DNA from: JAEUIA01 sp038330085
GTDB lineage: Bacteria; Planctomycetota; UBA1135; GCA-002686595
Direction of reading: 5' to 3'
Length of the DNA stretch: 38,257 nt
NCBI GenBank assembly: GCA_038330085.1
Contig: JBBQNP010000029.1
Location: 1 to 38,257, forward strand
The notes beneath the pieces are model-generated. The model searched no databases. It was not told the origin of the DNA and saw only the letters and a list, made by a program, of their open reading frames with translations. Each line of letters starts with the position of its first letter. Position 1 is the first letter of the stretch. A program made the translations under genes and the position numbers. Of this stretch, positions 7,667 to 13,949 are shown piece after piece.

Positions 7667-8494
7667 CTACCCCGATTCGAACTCGGCTGCGTTCTGGAAC
7701 AGCTCGTCGGCCGCGTCGTCTTCGAGGTCCGATCGCACGCTCTCGATCGCGGCGAGCAGGCGCTCGAACTGCGTCAGCATGCCGTGCTCGGACTCGTGCT
7801 CGGTCGCGGGCAGCAAGACGTCGCCGAGCTTCTCGAGCTCGTTACAAGCGGCTTCGACGTTGGATTGCACGCGCGCTAGGAGCACGCCGGGATCCAGGCC
7901 GTGCGATACTGCGATCACGTCGAGGAAAGAGATCGCGCGTTCCGGCCCGATTCGCTTGCGCAAACCGTCGGCCTCCTTCGGCTCGAGGTCCAAGAGCTGC
8001 GCGACGTAGTAGCGCACGTCGACCGCGCGTCGAGCGCACAGCTCGCGCTCCTTGTCTTGCGCTGCGGGGAACGCGGTCGCGCCGCACTTCCACGCCAGAC
8101 CGCGCGTCAGGTGGTCGAGTTCCTCCTGCGACGTGTGCAGCAGATCCGCGGTCCACTCCGCACGGTGCGCGTACGCTTCGGCGATCGGCACGGCGCGCCG
8201 CTCGATCGTCGAGCGCGCGTGCGCCAGGATCCCGAGCGGATGTCCGCGCCTGAAATCGCGGTAGCGCAACTCGATTTGATACGCCAACTCGTCGCGCACG
8301 AGCACGTTTCCGTCGCGGTCGAGGATCTTGCCGCGTTCGCCGGGCAGCACCTTCGACGAGCGCACGAGGCTCTCGGCCTGCTGCGCCCACACATTGCGCT
8401 CGAGGATCTGCACCTGGAACAGGCGCGCGACCAGCACGAACAGCGCCAGGAACACGGCCACGATCAACGGACCGAACCTGCGCTGGGCTACCAC
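7667..8494 (-). CDS. mrdA: Penicillin-binding protein 2 (MrdA), membrane anchor part, ends at an in-frame TAG
   Basis: The first 275 codons of PBP2. One membrane segment (about residues 8-27, LIVAVFLALFVLVARLF) is followed by QILERNVWAQQAES and the class B PBP motif GERGKILDRDGNVLVRDE, in which R-G-x-I-x-D-R-x-G is diagnostic. After this the sequence is charged and helical, unlike standard PBP2, up to the TAG at 7669-7667. The GTG start at 8494 is supported by GGAG six bases upstream and overlaps the end of mreD by seven bases. The upstream frame toward 9202 is only the shadow of mreD and mreC. As it lacks the transpeptidase, this part alone would be inactive; with the stop read through it joins 5213-7666 in frame. 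Operon order mreC-mreD-mrdA-rodA supports the name. Confidence 0.82.
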   Translation of the reverse strand: MVAQRRFGPLIVAVFLALFVLVARLFQVQILERNVWAQQAESLVRSSKVLPGERGKILDRDGNVLVRDELAYQIELRYRDFRRGHPLGILAHARSTIERRAVPIAEAYAHRAEWTADLLHTSQEELDHLTRGLAWKCGATAFPAAQDKERELCARRAVDVRYYVAQLLDLEPKEADGLRKRIGPERAISFLDVIAVSHGLDPGVLLARVQSNVEAACNELEKLGDVLLPATEHESEHGMLTQFERLLAAIESVRSDLEDDAADELFQNAAEFESG

Positions 8495-9006
8495 GCGCGT
8501 CTCCGGATCGGCGTCAAGCCGGGCAAACGCGCCAACAACGGGCCGAAGCCGAGCGCGAGCGCCGCCGACGTGAAGGCCGCGGGCAACGACGACACCAACG
8601 CCGCGGAATGGAACGACTCCGCGCCTCCGGCGCGCATCGTCTGCGCCAACCCGAGCCACGTGTCGAACACGAGCACGAGCACGAGAGCGAGCACAGCGCG
8701 CGACACCGCTCCCGAAATTTCGACTGCACGCCTTGCAGCGAGTGCCAGGAACACGACGATCGAGAACCCGGTGAGCAGCACGATCGGCGGCTCCGGCCCG
8801 AACGCCGCGCGCGCGATCGCAGCAATCAACGCGATCCAGATGGCATCTCCCGCTTCCGCACGCGCGAGCACGGAGAGCGCGAGAACGAGACCGAGATCGG
8901 GGACCCAACGCGCTCCCGATCCCGTCGCGAGCCAGCCCTCGAGCGCGAAACACCACGTCGCCCAGACGGCGAACAGCAACCACCCGATGATGCGCGCGAA
9001 GTTCAC
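8488..9006 (-). CDS. mreD: Rod shape-determining protein MreD
   Basis: A 172-residue, very hydrophobic protein with about five membrane segments (starting IIGWLLFAVWATWCFALEG). The size matches MreD (160-180 residues), which bridges MreC and the elongasome enzymes in the inner membrane. MreD is poorly conserved, so the call rests on hydropathy, length and position between mreC and mrdA. The GTG start overlaps the mreC stop (GTGA) and has GGAG five bases upstream. It ends in TAG, one of the few TAG stops in the window; the next in-frame stop is a TGA eight codons later, so even readthrough would change little. Confidence 0.85.
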   Translation of the reverse strand: MNFARIIGWLLFAVWATWCFALEGWLATGSGARWVPDLGLVLALSVLARAEAGDAIWIALIAAIARAAFGPEPPIVLLTGFSIVVFLALAARRAVEISGAVSRAVLALVLVLVFDTWLGLAQTMRAGGAESFHSAALVSSLPAAFTSAALALGFGPLLARLPGLTPIRRRAW

Positions 9007-10505
9007 GGCGTCTCCGTCCTTTTGTCGTGCCCGCGCCAAGCCGAGCAGTGCACGAGTTCGTTCGCGTCCTGCGCGAGCCGCACGTGCAGCACGAACGGGC
9101 CGCCTCCCCGTGGCAACTCCGTAGTTCCGACGAAGAGGCCCGGTGGCACGCCCGGTTCGCCCGCCGCTGTCCACACCTCGACCTGCACTGCACCGTCCCC
9201 ACCGACGCTCACCGGGATCGTCGCCGGCCACCGGAACGCGACACCACCCTGTCCATCCGTTCCGAGCGAATCGAGCAGCCCGAGCGCGAACGGTTCGGCG
9301 ACGCCCTCGATGCGCGCCATCGCGTGGAACGAAACGCCCGCGTCGGCGAGCAGGCGCGCGTCCGCTGACCACACGTTCACCTTCCCGATCCGACCGATGA
9401 AGCGCGCGCCGACCGACAGAGCCGCGCCCGCGAGCACACCGCTTCCCTCCGAAATCGCCAGCTTGCGCGTCCCCCTCCGCGGCGACGGATCGCCGGCCAG
9501 CAGAACACGCGCGTCGATCCACGCGTTCTCGTCGAACGGATCGATCGCGAGCACGGGTCCCGCGGTCGACATCTGCGGCGGACACACGATCGCCACCTGA
9601 CCCAGCCCCGATTCGTAGTCGAGCAGTGGGCTCACGCCGGTCAACGGTCGCTTCGGATCCATGCCGCGCAACACGACGGGCTCGAGGCTTCCGAGACGGA
9701 AGCCGTCGGCCAACCTGGCGTCACCCGCCGATTCGTCCTCCGCCACCCTCACATCCCCTCTCACCACGGAGGGATCGCTCGGGATCTGCGCGGCCAGGTG
9801 CAACCCGATCTTGCGATCACGCGCGTCGCCGAGCACGCCGCCGACCACAAACCGCGCGCCCCCACCGACCTGCGTCTGCGAAATCCGCTTCTCGCCCCCC
9901 CCCGTCCCCGCTTCCGCCAAAACCCGATCCGCCGCATCGACGACGGCGCCGACACGAAACCCGCGCGCGGTCACCAGCTCAGCGCGGCACACCCCCGGTT
10001 CGCGCGGATCGACCTCGATCACCCTCCCCACGTACACGTCGCCGCACACGACCGGCATGCCCGCACCCACCCCCGAATCCTGGGGATAGCGCAGCAACAC
10101 CCTGTCGACGTTCTTCGGCTCACGACCGACGACGTGCGCGCCGACCAGAGCGCGTCCGCGCAACAACGCCGTCTCCGCCGGCATCGCCGCCGCTTGCGCA
10201 GCCAGCAGCAACGCACGACTGCGCTCCCTCTCCGACTCCACCAGAGCGAGCGTCTCCACCTCCGCCGCGCGCACGCTCTTCGCTCCGACCAAGCGCAACG
10301 GCAGCGCGAGCTCCGCCAAACACCGCGACGGTGCGAACACTACGCCTACGAAGCTCTCGACGCCCGCCACCGGATGCAGCGAGAGACCGATCAGCGCCAG
10401 GAGCCCGATCAAGAACAGCGTGCCGGAACGGGAAAGGCCCACACCTCTGCCTCTCCGAGAGACAACGACGAACGAACGTCTCCCGCCCCTCGCGGAAGAC
10501 AACAT
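9003..10505 (-). CDS. mreC: Rod shape-determining protein MreC
   Basis: A 500-residue protein with a short Arg-rich cytoplasmic N-terminus, one membrane segment (about 25-45, GTLFLIGLLALIGLSLHPVA), a short helical stretch rich in Glu/Ala (about 80-110) that would form the dimerising coiled coil, then beta-rich periplasmic domains with GAGMPVVCGDVYVGRVIEVD, which resembles the MreC barrel motif (G-x-P-V-x-x-x-x-G-x-V-G-x-V). MreC links MreB filaments to PBP2 and RodA. It is longer than E. coli MreC (367), with an extra C-terminal region of 130 or more residues. It overlaps mreD (GTGA) and is separated from mreB by an unusual 650-bp spacer. Confidence 0.85.
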   Translation of the reverse strand: MLSSARGGRRSFVVVSRRGRGVGLSRSGTLFLIGLLALIGLSLHPVAGVESFVGVVFAPSRCLAELALPLRLVGAKSVRAAEVETLALVESERERSRALLLAAQAAAMPAETALLRGRALVGAHVVGREPKNVDRVLLRYPQDSGVGAGMPVVCGDVYVGRVIEVDPREPGVCRAELVTARGFRVGAVVDAADRVLAEAGTGGGEKRISQTQVGGGARFVVGGVLGDARDRKIGLHLAAQIPSDPSVVRGDVRVAEDESAGDARLADGFRLGSLEPVVLRGMDPKRPLTGVSPLLDYESGLGQVAIVCPPQMSTAGPVLAIDPFDENAWIDARVLLAGDPSPRRGTRKLAISEGSGVLAGAALSVGARFIGRIGKVNVWSADARLLADAGVSFHAMARIEGVAEPFALGLLDSLGTDGQGGVAFRWPATIPVSVGGDGAVQVEVWTAAGEPGVPPGLFVGTTELPRGGGPFVLHVRLAQDANELVHCSAWRGHDKRTETP

Positions 10506-10560
10506 CGCAGATTTAGCAAACGAGCATCACCCAAGCGACCACGGAGATCGGGAGATCAAG

Positions 10561-10728
10561 CAAGCGGAGCAGAACCAGACGAAGAACCGGGCCCAGAACC
10601 AGACGCGGAACCAAGCGCAGAACGAAGCGAACAGCCGGACGCAGAACCAAGCGCAGAACCAAGCGCAGAACCAAACGAAAATCCAAGCGAGGAGCCAAGC
10701 GAGAAACCAAGCGAGGAGCGTTGCGAAC
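10561..10728. repeat. 12-bp minisatellite, about 14 imperfect copies
   Basis: The consensus on the plus strand is AACCAAGCGCAG, in register from 10561 to 10728, with the cleanest copies at 10645-10668. Substitutions are scattered over the unit with no three-base periodicity, so it does not look selected as coding sequence in any frame. Confidence 0.85.
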
Positions 10729-10942
10729 GAATCGACGCCCACGTCCCCACCCGATCCCCGCAACATCCCCATCCCACTCGCGGATCGATCCCGTCCACAC
10801 ACGGAGATCTCTGCGACCCATGCACGCCTGAAGATCCATCCGCACGAACGGCGAGCCACTGCGCTATCGACGATCCAAGCGCAGCCAGCACAAGCACTCA
10901 CCAACCCATCGCTGACTTCCGCAATCGACCACCCTTGAGCGG

Positions 10943-10984
10943 CCGGCGCGCGAATGCCTGGTATTCCAGGCGTTGGCGCGCCGG
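10943..10984. repeat. Long imperfect hairpin, 19-bp stem, 4-nt loop
   Basis: Arms 10943-10961 and 10966-10984 pair with one clear mismatch and one G-T pair around the loop TATT. The core CCTGG/CCAGG resembles that of the hairpin at 11094-11157, suggesting related elements. Confidence 0.75.
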
Positions 10985-11093
10985 TCGCCCCGCGCCGGAG
11001 GCGCGGAATATTGTCCTTCGCGGTTGCCACCTCCCCTCGCGGCAACACACTCCGCTCAGCTCGCTGAGCCCGCTCAGCCCGGCAAGGTCAGAG

Positions 11094-11157
11094 GAGAGGT
11101 AGGTGCCAGGCACCCGTCGCGGGAATACCCGCGGCGGGTTCCAGGCACCCACCTCTC
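11094..11157. repeat. REP/BIME-like hairpin directly after the mreB stop codon
   Basis: Two ~30-base arms (11094-11123 and 11128-11157) around the loop AATA are nearly complementary. The left arm also contains the internal palindrome GGTGCCAGGCACC (11102-11114). It abuts the mreB stop (11158-11160), so it may act as terminator, attenuator or 3'-end stabiliser. There is no U-tract, so it is not a classical intrinsic terminator. Its shape fits a REP-type element; copies elsewhere in the genome would be needed to say so. Confidence 0.65.
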
Positions 11158-12222
11158 TCAGTCATCTTCGTCCGACGAAAGCACCGACGCGAACACTTCC
11201 AAGTTCTCGAGGAACACGCCCGTTCCTCTCGCGACCGCCGTCAACGGATCATCCGCGACCCTCGCCGGAATCGACAACGTCTCCGCCATCGCCTCCGACA
11301 GCCCGTACAACATCGCACCACCACCGCACAACGTGATCCCCGTGTCGACCAAGTCCGCCGACAACTCAGGCGGCGCTTCTTCCAACACACCCCGCACCGC
11401 CTCGCAGATCAACCTGACCGGGTGACTCAACGCCTCCCGGATCTCGATCGAGGTCACCGTCGTCTTCCGCGGCAACCCCGTCACGCTGTCTCTGCCCTTC
11501 ACCTCCATCGACAGCTCCTGCTTCATCGGATACGCCGAGCCGATGGTGAGCTTGATCCGCTCCGCCGTCTGCTCGCCGATCAACAGGTTGTGATGCCGCC
11601 GCAGATGGTTCGTGATCGCCTCGTCCATCTCGTCACCGGCAATGCGCAAGCTCGTCGACACCACCAGCTCACCCAGCGCGAGCACCGCGATGTCCGTCGT
11701 GCCGCCGCCGACATCCACGATCAGCGACCCGAACGGTTCGCGCACCGGCAGATCGATGCCCAGCCCTGCCGCCAACGGCTCCTCGATCAAGTACACCTTG
11801 CGCGCGCCCGCACGCTCCGCCGAGTTGATCACGGCCCTGCGCTCGACCGCCGTGATCCCGACCGGCACCGCGATCACGACGCGCGGCTTCACCCAATGTC
11901 TCCCCGCGTGCACCTTCGTGATGAAGTAGCGCAGCATCTTCTCGGTCACGTCGAAGTCGGCGATGACGCCGTTCTTCAAGGGCCGGATCGCTTCGATGTT
12001 GCCCGGCGTTTTTCCGAGCATCGCCTTGGCTTCGTTGCCGACGGCCATGCCGTTGTTGAGCACCTCGCCCGTCGTCTTGTCGACGGCCACCACGCTCGGC
12101 TCGTTGAGCACGATGCCGCGGCCGCGCACGCTCACGAGCGTGTTGGCGGTTCCGAGGTCGATACCCATGTCGACCGAGAACCGGCCGAGCGCCCACTGGA
12201 TGGGCTTCAGGATGCTGCTCAT
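11158..12222 (-). CDS. mreB: Rod shape-determining actin homologue MreB
   Basis: A 354-residue actin-fold ATPase that forms membrane-bound filaments directing lateral wall synthesis. Motifs seen are phosphate 1 MGIDLGTANTLV (about 19-30), VAVPVGITAVERRAV, the adenosine/connect region YLIEEPLAAGLG, phosphate 2 VDVGGGTTDIAVL and ITLCGGGAMLYGL near the end. The length is standard (about 345). ATG 12222 has GGAG five bases upstream; a GTG lies one codon before it. The N-terminus MSSILKPIQWALGRF could serve as the membrane-binding amphipathic helix. A promoter-like pair lies ~100 bp upstream. It is first in the mreBCD-mrdA-rodA set. Confidence 0.97.
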   Translation of the reverse strand: MSSILKPIQWALGRFSVDMGIDLGTANTLVSVRGRGIVLNEPSVVAVDKTTGEVLNNGMAVGNEAKAMLGKTPGNIEAIRPLKNGVIADFDVTEKMLRYFITKVHAGRHWVKPRVVIAVPVGITAVERRAVINSAERAGARKVYLIEEPLAAGLGIDLPVREPFGSLIVDVGGGTTDIAVLALGELVVSTSLRIAGDEMDEAITNHLRRHHNLLIGEQTAERIKLTIGSAYPMKQELSMEVKGRDSVTGLPRKTTVTSIEIREALSHPVRLICEAVRGVLEEAPPELSADLVDTGITLCGGGAMLYGLSEAMAETLSIPARVADDPLTAVARGTGVFLENLEVFASVLSSDEDD

Positions 12223-12321
12223 CACGACTCCGGTCGCGTGGAGACGGCACGGTCCCGCTGGACGCAGTGCGACTCGAGCGTCGAGGGGGCGAAACGGCCC
12301 ACGAATGCGGACCTCGGTCGC

Positions 12322-12349
12322 AGTCTACTCGTGAGGGTTCCACGTTCAA
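12322..12349 (-). promoter_or_regulatory. Putative sigma70-type promoter of mreB
   Basis: Reading the minus strand, TTGAAC (12349-12344), a 16-bp spacer and TAGACT (12327-12322) precede mreB by about 100 bp. The same -10 hexamer and spacing recur upstream of ribH (TTTACG-16-TAGACT), which supports both. Confidence 0.5.
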
Positions 12350-12410
12350 GGCGGCATTCCGCCAGTGCGCGCAAAGAAGCCGCATTCATTCTGCCCTCCT
12401 AGAACGCAAT

Positions 12411-12441
12411 CGAGCCGCGTCGGTGGGACCGGCGCGGCTCG
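12411..12441 (-). terminator. Strong hairpin between the small membrane gene and mreB
   Basis: A 14-bp GC-rich stem (12411-12424 with 12428-12441) around the loop GGG, with one G-T pair. It lies 72 bp past the stop of the small membrane protein and before the mreB promoter, where a terminator is expected. Only a weak T-rich run follows on the minus strand. Confidence 0.55.
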
Positions 12442-12513
12442 CATGCGATCGAGGGGGGCAGAGTCGAGCGCGTTCGAGCGCTCGGTCGCCTCGGGTCCGT
12501 GACCCTTGGACGA

Positions 12514-12732
12514 TCAGCCGTTGAAGATGAATCCTCGGCCGGGATAGCTATGCCCGAGGTTGTAGTCGAGCACCAGGAACGCGCCGATCAGCAGCAGGGC
12601 CGTGACGATCACGACCGCGTCGCCCATCGACATGCCCTTCTTGACTTCTGTTTCGACTTCGACGTCGTCGGCGGTGGCGCGGCGCGAAGTGACCTTGGTC
12701 TCGCGCGTGGTGGTGGTGCGTCGGGTTGCCAT
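12514..12732 (-). CDS. Small single-pass membrane protein, unknown function
   Basis: A 72-residue protein with a Thr/Arg-rich, charged N-terminal half (many TTT and R-R pairs), one hydrophobic segment (about 37-56, GDAVVIVTALLLIGAFLVLD) and a short end rich in Gly, Tyr and Phe. I do not recognise the family. It lies 37 bp after the coiled-coil membrane protein on the same strand and is probably cotranscribed from the promoter at 13857-13885. The ATG context gives no strong ribosome site, as is common here. Third-position GC and an uninterrupted frame with a sensible membrane topology support a real gene. Proximity to mreB hints at envelope or shape biology, without proof. Confidence 0.65.
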   Translation of the reverse strand: MATRRTTTTRETKVTSRRATADDVEVETEVKKGMSMGDAVVIVTALLLIGAFLVLDYNLGHSYPGRGFIFNG

Positions 12733-12769
12733 GGGTGGTTGCTTTCTGACCTCTGGAATGGAGGTGGGA

Positions 12770-13627
12770 TCAGAGACGCGTCGAAGCGCTGTCGCCCTGA
12801 CGGATGGTTTGGCCCGGGACCTTGCGCGTGATGATGGCGGAGCTCATGTCGCCGTGGACGAACTCCACGCGAGCCTGGCCCTTGTACGTCTTGCCGTCGT
12901 AGATCTCGAAGGTGTAGCCGCGCTTGACGCCCTTGTTCTCGCCCACGTTGAGCGCGACGATTCCCGGCTCGACGGCCATCGACACGTCGAGGACGCCGCC
13001 CTGGATCTCGGGCATGGGCAGGTAGTCGGAGGCGTTGGCGTGCGTGTTCGCCTGCAGGGTCGCGAGGCTCGCTTCGAGGCTGCCGCGTTCCTTCTTGAGG
13101 CCCTCGCGCGTCTTCTCGAGGTCGGCGATCGTGTTGTTGGCCTTCTCGAGGTTGGCCTTCATCTCGTTGGCCATCGATTCGGCCGTGGCCTGGGCTTGCT
13201 CGGCCGCGGTGCGGGCGGCGTCGGCGTCACGCTGCGCCTTGTCGGCCTTCTCCTTGTCGCCCTGGAGTTGGGTCTTCGACTCTTCGATCCCTTGCAGCGT
13301 GGCCGCGATCTTGTCGAGGCTGACCTGCTGGACCGTGGTCTGCTTGGTCAAGTCGGCGACCGAGGCCTCGAGGCGGTCCTTCTCGTTCTTGAGGGTGTCG
13401 CGCTCGCTCATGCGCGCCTGAAGGTCCTTGTCGGCCGCTGTCAGCTTGGCCTTGGTGGAGGCGAGCTCCGCGTCGACCGCCTGCTTTTCCTTGGCGGTGT
13501 CGGCGACGGTCTTCTCCCACTTCTGACGCCACTCCTGGTTGACGTTCAGCGCGTGCGCTGCCCAACCGAGGAATGCCGCGGCGAGGATCAGGTTGAGGAC
13601 CGTAAAGATCTTTCCGATGGTGCTCAT
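12770..13627 (-). CDS. Membrane-anchored coiled-coil protein with C-terminal beta domain
   Basis: A 285-residue protein. One N-terminal membrane segment or uncleaved signal (about 7-25, IFTVLNLILAAAFLGWAAH) is followed by a long coiled coil (about 30-195) rich in Ala, Lys, Glu and Gln, then a compact C-terminal domain beginning near SDYLPMPEIQGGVLDV and containing GENKGVKRGYTFEIYDG, which looks like a small beta barrel. The layout (anchor, coiled coil, beta domain) recalls MreC but the sequence does not match it. It has the best promoter in the window (TTGACC-17-TATACT) and a ~220-base leader, suggesting high expression. A perfect 12-bp palindrome lies just before the ATG. Function unknown; a structural envelope role is a reasonable inference. 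Confidence 0.8.
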   Translation of the reverse strand: MSTIGKIFTVLNLILAAAFLGWAAHALNVNQEWRQKWEKTVADTAKEKQAVDAELASTKAKLTAADKDLQARMSERDTLKNEKDRLEASVADLTKQTTVQQVSLDKIAATLQGIEESKTQLQGDKEKADKAQRDADAARTAAEQAQATAESMANEMKANLEKANNTIADLEKTREGLKKERGSLEASLATLQANTHANASDYLPMPEIQGGVLDVSMAVEPGIVALNVGENKGVKRGYTFEIYDGKTYKGQARVEFVHGDMSSAIITRKVPGQTIRQGDSASTRL

Positions 13628-13631
13628 GCTA

Positions 13632-13643
13632 TTCCACGTGGAA
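13632..13643. promoter_or_regulatory. Perfect 12-bp palindrome TTCCACGTGGAA next to a start codon
   Basis: The palindrome ends four bases before the ATG of the coiled-coil gene and includes its GGAA ribosome-site candidate. It could be an operator or a small hairpin covering the ribosome site. Seen directly; function inferred. Confidence 0.35.
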
Positions 13644-13856
13644 GGGGGGCTCGGAGGGGGGTCCGGGTCGAAGCGCAGGTTGTCGCGGGATCCCGGAGGG
13701 ACTGCGGCGACACCCGGCGCTGGGCTCGGTCGGTGAATGAGGTCGGCTGATTCAGGTCAGCAGGGGGATCAGCGAAGATCAGGACAGCGACGTAACGTCT
13801 TGTGCTGCAACGATTTTCGTGCGGGTTTGCAGGCCACAGACATACGGAAGGCGCGC

Positions 13857-13885
13857 AGTATAGGAACGGCTCCGGTCGCGGTCAA
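13857..13885 (-). promoter_or_regulatory. Strong sigma70-type promoter for the coiled-coil gene
   Basis: On the minus strand TTGACC (13885-13880), a 17-bp spacer and TATACT (13862-13857) match the sigma70 consensus at 10 of 12 positions, in otherwise GC-rich DNA. It implies a leader of ~220 bases before the ATG at 13627. That leader (13628-13850) shows no gene and only the start-proximal palindrome. Confidence 0.65.
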
Positions 13886-13949
13886 GCGCACCGAAACCGA
13901 CCTACGGACGCGCAGATCGCTGTCCATGGAGGGCGCAACTACCAAGGGT

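Larger units (their letters stand above)
10506..11157. other. Repeat- and hairpin-rich spacer between mreB and mreC
   Basis: 652 bp without a credible gene. It holds a 12-bp minisatellite (10561-10728), a long hairpin (10943-10984), two smaller hairpins (CCGCGCC/GGCGCGG at 10990-11006; GCTCAG/CTGAGC at 11054-11069) and a 64-bp hairpin touching the mreB stop (11094-11157). On the minus strand this would be a highly structured RNA between mreB and mreC. Open frames across it in both directions are low-complexity translations of the repeat and are not supported. Confidence 0.75.

Noticed and set aside
7664..7669. TAGGTG as a normal stop/restart junction producing two PBP2 subunits
   Set aside because: The second product would lack any export signal, so its transpeptidase could not reach the periplasm. 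Kept only as a less likely alternative.
6542..7879. Plus-strand frame opposite PBP2
   Set aside because: Shadow of the PBP2 gene; the protein on the minus strand has clear catalytic motifs.
10561..10728. CRISPR array
   Set aside because: The 12-bp units are contiguous with no unique spacers and no cas genes nearby. The same holds for 36206-36294.
10527..11048. Minus-strand frame with AWF-type hydrophobic repeats between mreB and mreC
   Set aside because: It is a translation of the minisatellite and hairpins, rich in Cys and Trp, unlike any neighbour; no ribosome site.
9798..11102. Long plus-strand frame with EPSAEPSAEP-like repeats
   Set aside because: Most of it is antisense to mreC, the repeat is the 12-bp minisatellite, which shows no codon-level selection, and there is no start or ribosome site.
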